Assembly (NCBI GenBank): GCA_014549065.1
Contig: JACDOX010000014.1
Location: 9,106,489-9,170,488, forward strand
Reading direction: 5' to 3'
DNA length: 64,000 bases
DNA from: Cardinalis cardinalis
Taxonomy: Eukaryota > Chordata > Aves > Passeriformes > Cardinalidae
The notes below the pieces were generated by a model that worked only from the letters and a program-made list of their open reading frames with translations, had not been told where the DNA came from and did not search any database. Numbering within the stretch: position 1 is the first letter of the stretch; the number at the start of each line of letters is the position of its first letter. The position numbers and the translations under genes are program-made. Of the stretch, positions 52,755 to 63,471 are shown in pieces.

Positions 52755-53164
52755 ATTGGTCAAAGGAGGTGGTTCTGCCCCTCTACTCCACTCTTGTGAG
52801 ACCTCGCAAGGAGTACTGTGTTCAGCTCAGGAAAGGAAGGACATGGGCATGCTGGAGTGAGTCTAGAGGACAGCCATAAAATGATAAGAAGAATGGAACC
52901 TCTCTCCTGTGAAGAAAGGCTGAGATAGTCAAGGGTTGTTCAGCCTGGAGAAAAGAAGACTCTGGGAAGGTATTATTGCAGCCTTTCATTACTTAAGGGG
53001 GCCTATAGGAAAGATGGGGACAGATTTTCTAGCAGTACCTGTTGTGACAAGATAAAGGTAATGATTTTTAACTGTAGGAGGTTTGATTGAGATGATGCAT
53101 AAGGAAGAAGTTTTTCATAGTGAGGGTTATGAAACACTAGAAAAAGTTGCCCAGAGATGTGGTT
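52755..53164 (+). mobile_element. CR1 LINE, left half, interrupted by LTR
   Basis: Plus-strand CR1 with 'aaaggaggtggttctgcccc', 'gagtactgtgttcagctc', 'gaaaggctgagatagtcaag', 'gttgttcagcctggagaaa', 'ctagcagtacctgttgtgac' and 'aagttgcccagagatgtgg'. It stops abruptly where the LTR begins and continues at 53527 with the next expected CR1 bases, so one element was split by a later insertion. Confidence 0.93.
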
Positions 53165-53526
53165 TGTTGCAGTTTAGCCATTTGTCAGGGCAGGGAAAAC
53201 TCTGCACTCAATATGAGTGTTCAGAAANCTTTNGTTTATTTAGTCCGAGCACCAGACTTTATACACACAAGTAATAAGCTCATGCATATTCTAAAGCTAA
53301 GCAGTCTATTGGTTATACTATAATAACAACTCTTCTTCAGGCTTTTGGGCTTNCATTTCGTTTTCCCACGTCTCTCTGTCTACTCGTTATTGGACTACGC
53401 TNCTGCTCAAGGACANGATGTTTTGCAGGTGCAGAAACTCAGATTAGCTGGGTTCAGTACTCTTCCAGCTCCTGGCCAGCCAACAAGCAATGTCTATGTG
53501 ACCCCTGTCACGAACCATTCTCAACA
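53165..53526 (-). mobile_element. Solo LTR inserted inside CR1
   Basis: The 362-bp insert begins TGTTGCAGTTTAGCC and ends TTCTCAACA, with TGTTG/CAACA inverted termini. Flanks are GTGGTT (53159-53164) and GTGGTA (53527-53532), a 6-bp target duplication with one mismatch, inside the CR1 'gatgtggt' motif. On the minus strand a TATA box (TATAAAG, 53263-53257) precedes a polyadenylation signal (AATAAA, 53240-53235) by about 17 nt, fixing orientation. Its minus-strand 3' end (CTAAACTGCAACA) resembles that of the LTR at 49013 (CTAAACTGTGACA), suggesting related families. A 6-bp duplication fits alpha/beta-like (ERVK-type) elements, which is inference. Confidence 0.88.
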
Positions 53527-53700
53527 GTGGTAGATGCTTCACCCCNGCAAATCTTCAAGGTCAGTTTGNATGGAGCTCTAAGCAAGCTGATCTATTTGAA
53601 GATGTCCCTGCTCATGGCAGGAAGCTGAACTAAATGACCTTTCAAGGTGCCTTCTAACCCAAACTATTCTATTGATTCTTCAATTCTACAGATTTTCAGT
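53527..53700 (+). mobile_element. CR1 LINE, right half (3' end)
   Basis: This resumes the CR1 split at 53164: 'ggtagatgcttcacccc', 'atcttcaaggtcag', 'gctctaagcaagctgatct', 'gaagatgtccctgctcatgg', 'gaactaaatgacctttcaagg' and the 3' tail 'aactattctattgattcttc'. Confidence 0.93.
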
Positions 53701-54954
53701 GGACCTAAGTTACAGATGTCTCTAACAGTACATTAAAATTCTCCTCACTTTATCATCACTCGGAATNAACCTAAAAATATTATTCCTATATNTCTTTATA
53801 TTCCATTTTGAATCAAAGTGTACAAAAATCCTTCTGTTGCTTAGCTGCACTAGTATTCCCAAAATATGTGGTTGCAGCTAAACAGAAGGATATAAAGGAA
53901 CTTACAGAAGCAAGTATTGAAAACANGGTCCCTCTGTGATGAATGTACTCAAGTCATTAATCAATCTAGTAGTAATTCTGTACCATCTCTGAAAGAGATA
54001 GAGGCCTAAGCCAGTATTGGGTGAAATACTTATCTAGTTCCAATCTGTTCTCTGAAAACCCATGAAGAAACAGTCACACAGTGAGCTTGGAGCACCAGCC
54101 ATGTGACTGACATATGAATGGTTTCCCAAGGCTCATTTATTAAGGAACAAAACTAAGGAGTCTCATGAATACCTCTCTCATTGCATGTAATTAACTACAA
54201 GCTAATAATTTTATTCCATATATACGACAGCCTAAGCAAGGTTTCTTTGAGCTCTTCCTGCTCAGGAGCTGGCTGCATCTGACNTGGGAGATGTCTCTGA
54301 GCTGGCTGCTGTCTCCTGAGCTGGGACACCTCTCTAGTTTGCTCATTGATGGAAACACCTCTTATAAACTGTGGATCTTTGGTCAGTGACTGACATCACA
54401 TAGACCCTTATATTATAGTGTGCTAAGATTCTCTATTGATANCTTTGATTTTGTTCTGATAACTTTGATTCTCACTTGGGTTTTTTTTGTATCATTTTTA
54501 NTTTATCTGTGAAGTAATAATACAGTGAACATTGTAATCAAACTCTGNTAAGTCACACTTTTATAATATCATATTTCAATATAAGTAGTTTTGCTGATAC
54601 TTTTGTTGATGTTTGAGCCATCTAAATCACTCATTTGTGAAACCCTCTGCATAACTGTAGAATTTTTTCTTTTAGCCTTTCTAATGAAGCATATCCTTCT
54701 CACCACTATAAACTACAATGATAGATGTTGATTGTTTAACAACATCTTGCTACCACAGATTAAACACAACAGTAGGAAAACAGACAACTATTTGGAACTG
54801 TCTGTTTTGATTTGATTTGGTTGTTCCCCCAACATACATTCAGCTAAAATATTGGAGGTGGGTAACAAATATATAAACACTTTTGACGTCTATTCTATCA
54901 GCTGAGGCAGTGGTCAGTGGAGAGATCCTAGGCGATTTCATTCTTTGATAGAAA
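53701..54954. other. Unique stretch with hairpin and a possible LTR remnant
   Basis: A 64-nt imperfect hairpin lies at 53828-53891. Around 54060-54430 a segment with 'ggctcatttattaaggaac' (minus-strand AATAAA) and a duplicated 'gagctggctgc' motif could be an LTR remnant, but no termini are found. The rest is unremarkable. Confidence 0.35.
53828..53891 (+). other. Imperfect hairpin, 64 nt
   Basis: Left arm 53828-53849 pairs with right arm 53873-53891 over 19 bp, with a 3-nt bulge in the left arm and a 23-nt loop. The size is like a small pre-miRNA stem, but nothing shows that it is transcribed. Confidence 0.6.
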
Positions 54955-55221
54955 TTCTGGCAAAGCCCAGACTTCCCTTGCAAGCTTGGTGCTAATGCTG
55001 TATTTCTCTCTTACATTTAACTCTGCCAAAACCCAGCATCTGCTCCCATATAGGGTGTTGACAGTTGAAGCATTTTTCCATTGTGTTGTAACTCTGCCGA
55101 GACCTGGCATCTGCTCACAAATAGAGGTGTTGACAGTTGGAGCTCTAGCACTTTCCCTTTGTGCATCGACTCTCTGGAAATCTGGCATCTGCTCACACAC
55201 ACAAGTTTTGACAGCACAAAC
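54955..55221 (+). repeat. Diverged tandem repeat, period 71-78 bp
   Basis: Three units carry gcatctgctc at 55036, 55107 and 55185, giving spacings of 71 and 78 bp. Each is preceded by actctg-like and followed by gttgacag-like sequence. A partial fourth unit precedes them at about 54955 (tctggcaaagcccag). The unequal, non-triplet spacing argues against a repeated protein domain. No family recognised. Confidence 0.65.
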
Positions 55222-57339
55222 TACAGTCTAACACTAAGTTACTCCAATGTAGGGGAACATGTGTAGTCATAATTTTGGAGGGAGACTACTTTCACATGAC
55301 ATCAAATCCAAGAGATCAGAAGATAATGTAGGTATAGGGCTTGGAGCATCTTTTAGCAAGCAGAAGTGTTCACAGGATCAACATACTATGATCTATATGG
55401 AGAATTTTTCCTTCATAATAGGTACCAGGAGAAAGTGAGCCAGCACTCCAAAGACAGCTTTATGCCTTTTCTCCATGACTTAGGAGGTTTCTCTGCAAGT
55501 CCTTGATACTTGAGTAAGATAATTTCTGTTTCTTGTTATGCTGAACAGAAGAACCATTGTGATCTTATTGATTTCTCTTGGAGCTTGTCTTGAATCCTCA
55601 GCCATTTTTAAGGTCTCAGTAACCTTTTCTGTACATTTTAATGGCATTTGCATGAGAAACAGACTGAATTGTAGTTCAGTAACTTTAATATATATTTTTT
55701 CTGAACTATGATGTGAAAGCTAAGTCCCTATATTCTATTTTAGGAAGAACAGATGATCAAGTAAATCACTTCTCCCAGATGTATTTTGCTCTTTTTTATT
55801 ATTTTTTTTTTATTGTTTTTACAACTAGGTCTGCAGAGATTTATTTCTATAATAAAGTTTATCATTTATTATAGAAAACAGTCAAAAAGGATTCTTAGAT
55901 ATCTTAGTCTTAAGGTACTAAATATAAACAAAAATACTTAGAGAAAATACATTTTTCTTTGGATTGCTTCCTTTGAAACAAATTGGCAAAGTGAATGAGA
56001 AAATCAAACTGTTATTATGAAAGCAAACACAAGTTATTTTGTGTGACATCATTATTCCAACAGTATATAAGTACCATATGTACTTATGTATGAATGCTTA
56101 CTTGTAACATGTACTTGTAATGAATACTTATGAATATGTTGCTTTTTAACTATTCTTGTCCTAATTTCACATTTTAAAAAGGCTCCAATTATATTTTGGA
56201 CACAAAAAAATAAAATAAATGGAAGTAAATACATAAAACCAGAAAAAAGGTAGCAAAGAGACGACTCTCTGAAAAAAAAGCTTTGACATATACAAAAATT
56301 AAATTTAGATATGGTTATGTTAACAGATTTTGACTTGAACCTAGGACTACTCCATTAGTATTTCTCTACTTGAGATTCAGTATTAATTTGTACATGAAAA
56401 CACAAAACCCAAGATGAATAAGTAGGTATTAGGGGTATTTTATATGTCATGCTTTGAAAGNTCTATAATAGGTAATTTTTAACTGGTAATATGAATTGAT
56501 TATCTGCTGGACTAGTTTCACAGACTTTATGATGTAGCATGTGAAAAATAAATGCCAGAGTTATACATTGGAGTCTTGCTGCCATAAGTTATATTCTACT
56601 ATTTCGATATTTTTACTCATAGAACTATTTTTGTAGCTATGCATAAATGTCTACACATACATGTATATTTGCACCCTATGCAGATGATATACCCACACAT
56701 GTGCATGTACAGTTCTAAACACTTTCCATATTTAGAACTTAATAACTTTTGCATATGAATTTGTAAACACAACACTGTGTAAGGCTCCTTCCACCATGTT
56801 TTTTATCAGCAAATGTTGTCCTGGATAATGTTAACACAGGTCAAGATGGAACCATTTAGTTTCAACCAGAAAATCTATGCCTCTTTCATTGCTGTAATTT
56901 CAATCCATGACTTACATCAGAGAGTTGTTTGTTAACTGCTACACACAGAGAGGTAATTCAAGTGGTGTCTAGCCAGCCATCCAAGAGCTGGATGGTTGCC
57001 TGGAGACTAAATTTCAGTGTTCAGAATCTGCCTGTTTTAACAGGAAAGAACAAAAAAATTGCAGCTCACTCTAAAAAAGATACTTAGTAACCATACAGAC
57101 ACTTGTTGGTTTAAAGTGCTATTATTAAGGTATGCTGCATTCTGAAATTACAGACAAGCCTAAACTAGAATATAAAAGTGTGTGCATGTTCACCATACTT
57201 CTCACTCTGCTAATAAATTAAGAGATTCAGAGCTCAAATGAGACATTTTCATGATTGAGCCATATCTTGCCTTTATCTCCATAANCTTCAGCTTTTCACT
57301 GTCACCATAAATCTCTGCCCCAACTTCTTATTGCATGTC
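55222..57339. other. Unique AT-rich stretch with an AT hairpin
   Basis: No gene recognised. A perfect 13-bp inverted repeat with 8-nt loop lies at 55844-55877. Confidence 0.45.
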
Positions 57340-57425
57340 ATAGGATCATAGAATAATTCAGGTTGGAAGAAACCTGAGGAGATTGTGTATTACAATTCCA
57401 TGCCCTAAGCAATAGGTAGGTATTT
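57340..57425 (-). mobile_element. CR1 LINE, short 3' end, minus strand
   Basis: The sequence cataggatcatagaataatt, then caggttggaagaaacctgagg and a decayed continuation, marks a short antisense CR1 3' terminus. Confidence 0.8.
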
Positions 57426-58220
57426 AGGAGGTAGTTTTGTCCATATCCTTCACATCACAGACACATTCACCCTAGTTAGATGCCTGAACATTTCTTTCAA
57501 ACCAAAAATCACACAAATTGAGTTTATAAAACTTAACAAATGTAGTTTCTAAGGACAATTCTGATGAACAGCATAACATCGCCGAAGATATGTTTTCTGC
57601 AGATGTTCTCTGAAACTACAGACAAACCACAAATGAGGCTTTCCAAATTTCTTCTCTGAATAAAGTGCCCAATTTCTATGATTTAAGTCTAGCCAAATGC
57701 CTTTCTAAAGCAAAATACATTTTGATTATTTATGCAAATAGAACAAGTATTTTGAAAACGTACTAGCTTAATTGTTAAATAAAATCAACCTCTAAAATCT
57801 TCAGTGTTGAATCCCAGAGCATTTTAGGAAGATTGGAGANAAAGCAGCATGTTCCAAATTTGAGCATTTCCCTATATTCATATTCCATTAATTCTATCTT
57901 ATTTAAGGCTTTGATTTTAGTTTGTCTGTGTTTTGAGAGGAAGTTCTGTCTGGTTCAATGAGGATTCTGTTCAGGTATTTCAACACAGCTACTTTGGTTA
58001 ACGATATGACAGAAAAATGTTATTGGTCATCTTTTTTTAATATGAATGAAAATACTTTGTCTCAAAGCAGCTATGACTAAGTGCTCCTTGCTCACCCCTT
58101 CAAAGCAAGTTGGTCTTACAGAATACCCAGATGCAGTCACTTCCTCTCTTAAGACCACAAAATTGGCTGTTTGTCTTTGCACAGAAGTACCTCTATAGAA
58201 TACGAGTGACTGAAACATAC
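57426..58220. other. Unique AT-rich noncoding stretch
   Basis: No repeat or gene recognised, apart from being adjacent to the exon-like segment at 58221-58296. Confidence 0.4.
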
Positions 58221-58296
58221 CCGACACTTCTGTAGAGTTGCCAGGCTGGGTGACAGTGTCACCTTGGTTGACCTCAATCAGGTGTTTGGAGTCCCT
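58221..58296 (-). other. Exon-like segment on the minus strand (candidate only)
   Basis: On the minus strand a good 3' splice context (pyrimidine-rich run, ctaat branch-like motif, then gtccctgcag) ends at 58297. It is followed by 76 bp that stay open and end at a 5' splice-like tcgg|gtatgt (boundary 58221/58220). The frame remains open for about 93 codons through the putative intron as well, so openness does not discriminate. The peptide is not one I recognise. Without homology or RNA evidence this remains a candidate. Confidence 0.2.
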
Positions 58297-59169
58297 CTGC
58301 AGGGACATTAGAAAAAGTGAGGAAAACCATTATTCTCCTGGTTAGAGATATGTTTGAGATTATAGTTAAAGCTGAGAAACTTTGCATTGTTCCCAGGAAA
58401 TANGAGACCCTGTCACAAAGCATTTAAAAATCAGCCTATATCATTAGTTATAAACAAAAAACACAGTTTATCTTGTTGAAGATGCAATATATTATCAGAA
58501 GAAAGATGCTAGAACTCACATGACTACTTGTTCNATGTCACATTCTTCAGTTTCATTAATAAACTTCTAAACGTCCTGTCTACTGATATTCTCATTATTG
58601 ATTTAAGGGAATCATTGTCTGAAGACTTGAATTTGATCTGCTGCTTTCTGATGATTTATTGCATTCAGTTTTCTTCTTTACTAAGTTTTATAACACAATA
58701 GTGGTAACATTTTTAACTACTGAATTTGAGATACCAAGACATAACAATCAAAACTTTCTAGTTTTCTGGGCTCTAACTGGAATCAGTAGGAGATTCNAAA
58801 TGTGTAGTTAGTGGTATTAGGCTAGGAAAGGAATTCAGAGACACAAGATGAGACTGTGCTTTTCACTGTGATTTTACTGCATGTCATATCTAGGCTGTGA
58901 AATGGGAATAATTACATTATCTTATTTTGGGAAAGTTTAGTGAAAATGAAGTCACTGTTCAAGAGATAGATTTATAGGAAAAAAAAATTTGTATTCACAG
59001 TGGAGTAGAAATAGATTATGTAAGCAAACCAAGGAACATGCACCACATGAGTGTCTTTTTTTAAGCTGACACTGTTAGCTTTGTTGGCTCAGTGATGTAG
59101 GTGTAGGGTCATAACACAGGAAAACTTGGCAAGGGCTTACGTAACGAGAGACTGCCACACTGGATTAGT
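58297..59169. other. Unique AT-rich noncoding stretch
   Basis: Nothing recognised. Confidence 0.4.
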
Positions 59170-60090
59170 ACTGCACAACTGACCGTCCTGGCCATGGCAG
59201 CTGGCGGCTCCCTGGGGCCAGGGAATAGGACCAGAAGGGGCCCTCCAGGGCAGCGGGGCTGGGCCTCACTGCCCAGCCTGTCCNGCTACCGCAACCGGGG
59301 CCAGCCAGGCACCTCAGCACCATCCTCGGGCACCTCCCTGGGCCACAGTCAGGCACCTCAGCCCCATCCTTGGGGATATCCCTGCGCCGGGGCCAGCCAG
59401 GAACCTCATCCCCCTCCTCGGGCACCTCCCTGGGCCGCAACCAGGCCAGGGCTGGGCTGGGATGCGGAGCTGTGGATAGCCCAGTGTAGCCGTGCCCACG
59501 GCCAGGGGACACCAGGCTCTGCAGCAGTGTAGGAATGTGCCCCCTGTTGACGGACTGACAAAATTATCCTTTGTCCCCTTGAAATAAGCCCAGAAGTTTT
59601 CCTCCTCGATTAGGTGAAAAAGGCATCTCATAGGACCCGGGGGACTTCACCTCAAACTTAANGATAGGTAATTTGACAGGAGCCAAAAAGTCCTGCNTGG
59701 GCAATTTACTAAAAAAAGAAGAGAACAAAGAATTAATCACTTTTGTGAGGTGTTTTACGANGGGCAGGAGGGTCTCTTGCACCTGGATCGGTTTTTCTCT
59801 GTAAAGAGTTTGTTATTTGGCCTTTTATTAAANCATTTTTGTTTCCAACACTGCCACAGAAGTCATCCTGCTGATTTTATGCCTTCTAAGGTAGCTGAGC
59901 TATCCTGGGTGTGAAATAGATCTCCAAGAGCTTACNAGACCTGGCTCAAGGAGACTTCTATTTCACAGCAATGCAGGGAGAGGGGCTCACAGTGCTGGGG
60001 GTGGAGATGTGGCCCTGGGGCTTGGGACATGAGGAGGCCAAGAGGGATCCCAGGTTCTGATGGGCTCTGGCATGGAAAATGAGATGACAT
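59170..60090 (+). mobile_element. GC-rich block, probable LTR-element remnant
   Basis: The first 360 bp (59170-59530) are strongly GC-rich with CpGs in an otherwise AT-rich window. They contain a tandem repeat of about 48 bp (59297-59344, 59345-59388, 59389-59436; core ggggccagccagg...cctccctgggcc). At 59528 a TGTAGGAATGTGCCCCC start leads into sequence I associate with songbird LTRs: 'cctcgattaggtgaaaaagg', 'cacctggatcggtttttctc' and 'ttggccttttattaaancat' with a possible ATTAAA signal. No right terminus or target duplication is identified. Proline/glycine-rich open frames on both strands are products of base composition. Confidence 0.45.
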
Positions 60091-61017
60091 AAACAATATG
60101 CAACATGTTTTATTTCTGATCTGAATGCTTGACTTATCAGACCATATTATAATGTTATTATATCTGTGTGATAAACCTGTGAATTTTATTTCTAAAAAAA
60201 TGTTCTGTGGACATCTTTACTACTCTGCACTGAGGTATTTTTCATGGAAAGGAACCATGTCATGTCCCAGCTGCCCAGCTTCCTCTGTTTACTGAAATGA
60301 TTTTAATAATTCTAGCAAATTAATTTGTTCCTTTGAACTTTCCTGAATTATGTCAACTTCTTTGCTAATTTCTCTCTTCCTTACAGATCACGTTGTCGTT
60401 TTTTCTAAAATCGTTGAAATATTCAGAATAGCAGGTTAGGCTGTATGTATTTCCTTGTCTTTACTATTAAAGCATATTCAGATTTTTACCAGCAGTATGT
60501 TATATGTTTCATTTTCTGAGCTATTTTTGACAGTACATCCTTTCTTGCATTCTAGTCTGCCAGACCTTTATGTTCCCTGTTTTTATGAAAACCATTCCAT
60601 TTTCTCCTGTGCATCCTGTGTGTTTTCAACCTCCATCTTCCTGAAATTTAAAATCTGCTTTCATATACCATGTTCCAGCTTTTACATTTTCTTTTTTTCA
60701 GCTAATTTCTGTGGAGTCTTCTATTGAAAAATCATATCTCAAATAATNTATTTCTTGACTATTTCTCATTGGTTCTATCTCTTACTTTCTACTTTTATAT
60801 CTTTTGTATTTCCCAAAGATTTTCATAATGTATTTTGTTTCCTTTGAATCTGTATAGTTTGCTATCATACTCCTTGATCAAATAACTTGAATTTTTTCAA
60901 ATCCATGATGGCATTTCTTCTATACTCCTAAATGATTTTGATTTTGATCACAGATAGGATGAACTCCATAAAGGTTTGTTAGATTGTTTGTTTGGGGTTT
61001 TTTTGTGTTTACTACTA
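60091..61017. other. Unique AT-rich noncoding stretch
   Basis: Nothing recognised. A 90-codon open frame at 60455-60727 is Phe/Ser-rich, typical of translated T-rich DNA. Confidence 0.4.
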
Positions 61018-61655
61018 TCAAAGCTTTATAAGAGGAATGTCTCTTCCAATGTAGGTTACCTGCTTCAGNGTCTGTAAATATCTCAATATCCACACAATTT
61101 TATGAGGCTTGGCTTCCTTGGAATATGGTCTCATTTCCTTTTGGTATGCTAATAATTGCGCATCAGTTTTCCTGTGTTGAGTCTGTATCTCTGCCGCTAT
61201 CACAACTCATTTAGTGTTCAAAAATCTGTCAGCCATGAATTTTGGCTTGCAGAAAGCTTGCTCAGAGCCTAGATAATAAGTAATGACANACGATTTACAT
61301 TTTGATTGAAAGATCCAGCTCAATACACTCCATATACATGCCAATTGGTATGATCTGGCAGGAAAGCTGGTCAGCTTTTCATTTCCTTTTGTCTTCCCTG
61401 GCTGAAGACAAATGTTTCATAAACCATATTATTTCCTAGAGAGAAAAGGTCACTTAGAATACTAAGGGCATTTTCAAGGACATCTTCATCTCTGCCACTT
61501 ATTTTTAGTCAGTGGATCATGTCTTCTACATCACTGCCCATGCAGTGAAGATGAAATGCAACTTCNAACGTACTTTCGATTTTAGTGCATCCAACATTTA
61601 TGTGCTTCCTCTTTTCCAACATTGTTGAACAACATCTCTGTCCTAGACGGAACAT
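61018..61655 (-). pseudogene. Broken Gag-like remnant of an LTR retrotransposon
   Basis: The minus strand from about 61655 to 61387 encodes a stretch with the layout of the retrotransposon Gag (capsid) region of Ty3/gypsy-type elements. A Leu-His-Cys-Met-Gly turn is followed by acidic helices and then YETFVF with a downstream Arg-Gln-Lys. The in-frame stop TGA at 61511-61509 breaks it. Near 61386 the frame shifts, and the family pattern seems to continue to about 61348 in another frame. Beyond this a charged open segment (61203-61018) cannot be placed. No protease or reverse transcriptase is seen, and no LTRs can be paired with it. The match is by pattern, not alignment. A decayed host retrocopy is the alternative. 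Confidence 0.4.
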
Positions 61656-61987
61656 CATGCTTGAAATAGACCTATTGTAAATATCAGATTACTTTATATC
61701 TCTTTTTGTTCTGGTTCTGCCTCTAAATTTTTCTTCCTTAGTCTTTATTTCACTGTAATGTGCTAAAAATTTGTTCTCACTAAATTTTTATGATTTTTGT
61801 TGCTTCAGATTTTGTGACATAGTCTCTTTTACTTAGTGTTAAATGGCTTGAATATCTGTATTAATGATCACATCAGAGTAAACAAAAGATTTATACTATG
61901 AGGTGATTGCCCTTGGACAAAGTACCTTTGAAGAGGTGTCTGCTAACAACTGTAGTCCCACAACTGGAAGATAAAAAGTCTTCTTGT

Positions 61988-62260
61988 AATCATAGAATCA
62001 TAGAAGGGCCTGTGTTGGAAGGCACCTTACAGATCATCAAGAGCCAGCACCCCTGCCATGGTCAGGGACACCTTCCACTATACTAGATTGATCAGAGGCC
62101 AAACCAACCTGGCCTTGAACATTACCAGGGACAGGGCATCCAGAGCATCTCTGGGCAACGTTTGAGAGCCTCACCACACAGAAGTGAAGTTTTCTTCCTA
62201 ATATCTGATCTAAACCCACTCTCTATCAGTTTAAAACCATTTCCTCATTTACCCTTGTCT
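61988..62260 (-). mobile_element. CR1 LINE, 3' fragment, minus strand
   Basis: This begins atcatagaatcatagaaggg, followed by gtgttggaaggcacc, 'ccctgccatggtcagggacac', 'aaccaacctggccttgaac', 'cagagcatctctgggcaac' and 'cttcctaatatctgatctaaa'. The tail contains two CATAGAAT units. It is a 5'-truncated copy with the 3' end at the left. Confidence 0.94.
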
Positions 62261-62284
62261 TATATATTTGNCTTGGGGTAATTT

Positions 62285-63055
62285 ACGGTGATAGTCTCGT
62301 CCCTGATCTTCTGCTTTATGCCCAAAAGGGTAGCAGTACCTTTAAGGTGTGTCCAGGGGAAGGGGGAGCCTTGGGCTTTTTCAAGGCCTCACTCCCCAGG
62401 TGTCTGAGGGTGCAGTATGGTCTGGGCTTTTTGCTTGGCTAGCTTGATTGTTATTAGTCCAGGTAAGAAGTTTTCCCCTTCCCTGGCTTTGGAGAAGCTG
62501 CAGCAGCAATCCTTTGGCAGCATTTTGAGGTTAGCTGGACAGCTTGTTTAGTCCAAGATCAAGGAAAACAGGACCTATGGGAGAGGAGTTGGTCAGGATC
62601 GGTGGGAGAGGGGCCNCTCTGTCTCAGCCCCATGCCTCGGGAAGGCTGAGCCAGGGAGGGATGGCCAGAGGCTCTGGCCCAACTGCTTCATCTGCTTTGG
62701 AGAGTGAACCAATGCTGGAGAGTCTGCAGGTTTTCATCTCTTTGCCTGAGCTGCTGCACNAATCTCCTGTTTGTTTTTTTCCCTCGGAGAAAAGCCTGCA
62801 CCATCTTCTACTATGTGGTGTGAGCCAGAAATATTTTCTTTACCTGGCATTTTGGGTTTTTGTCTGATGTGTGTGAGGGGGTAAGGTCTGACAATTTAAT
62901 ATTTAATATTTATTTACCTTTTTCCCATGGCTTGTGGGCATTCCGTTTGTCAATAAACTGTCAGGGTTTTTTTCACTTTCACTAGTATTCACTTCTATTG
63001 TGGTGGTGGTGGAAAGGGATTCTTGGAAGCCTTATAGAGGAGACAACTCATTCCA
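62285..63055 (+). mobile_element. Probable LTR (plus)
   Basis: A GC-richer segment including 'gcagtacctttaaggtgtgtcc', 'gggggagccttgggc' and purine-rich blocks. It leads to an AT-rich promoter-like stretch and a polyadenylation signal AATAAA at 62952-62957, followed by a T-rich 'tttttttcactttcactag'. This layout matches an avian retroviral LTR family known to me by pattern. Neither terminus nor a target duplication is certain. A 107-codon open frame at 62544-62867 is not recognised and is probably chance within the LTR. Confidence 0.5.
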
Positions 63056-63180
63056 GAATGTTTTCTCATAAATTTGTCCCTAAACTGAGACAATGTTCTT
63101 GTAAATTCTTTCTCCCCGATCCATCAACTTATTCTCTTGGGTACCGCATTGATGATTACTTTGNAGTGAAAGTTCATTGC
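63056..63180. other. Short unique spacer
   Basis: About 125 bp between two LTR elements, with nothing recognised. The last six bases (cattgc, 63175-63180) would be one copy of the target duplication of the element that follows. Confidence 0.4.
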
Positions 63181-63465
63181 TGTTGTATCACACCGAGAGT
63201 CTAAAGGATGACCAGGTCAAGTCTCATACCTTCTCGGTGCTCTCTTGGAGGCAGCTTCTTCACAGCNCTGGCAGCTTCTTTAGCTGCTCATTCTTTCCTA
63301 GTCAGGGCTCTTTGTAGGCTCCTCCTGACTAGCCAGCCCAGCCCCTTTTATCTTAGTTACCTTGACTAGCTACAGCTGCACCCCACTGAAGGANATCACA
63401 GCTGCAGCCCATCAAGAGTAACCAGAAGTCATCAGGGCACAGCCATTTATAAAATACACACTACA
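63181..63465 (-). repeat. 3' LTR of the miniature element
   Basis: A 285-bp LTR with TG...CA termini on either strand (plus: TGTTGTATC...CACTACA). The matching copy starts at 63886. Confidence 0.85.
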
Positions 63466-63471
63466 TTATTA

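Noticed and set aside
54060..54430. Solo LTR with minus-strand AATAAA
   Set aside because: No TG/CA termini with matching flanks could be found, so it is mentioned only as a possibility within the surrounding stretch.
54928..55200. Protein with repeated Cys-Glu-Gln-Met-Pro motif
   Set aside because: The repeat spacing of 71 and 78 bp is not consistently a multiple of three, so the motif arises from a DNA minisatellite rather than a selected protein.
59165..59631. Pro/Gly/Arg-rich frames on both strands in the GC-rich block
   Set aside because: High GC removes stop codons by composition, and the tandem 48-bp units explain the repetitive peptides.
62544..62867. 107-codon plus-strand frame
   Set aside because: It lies inside a probable LTR and matches no family I recognise.
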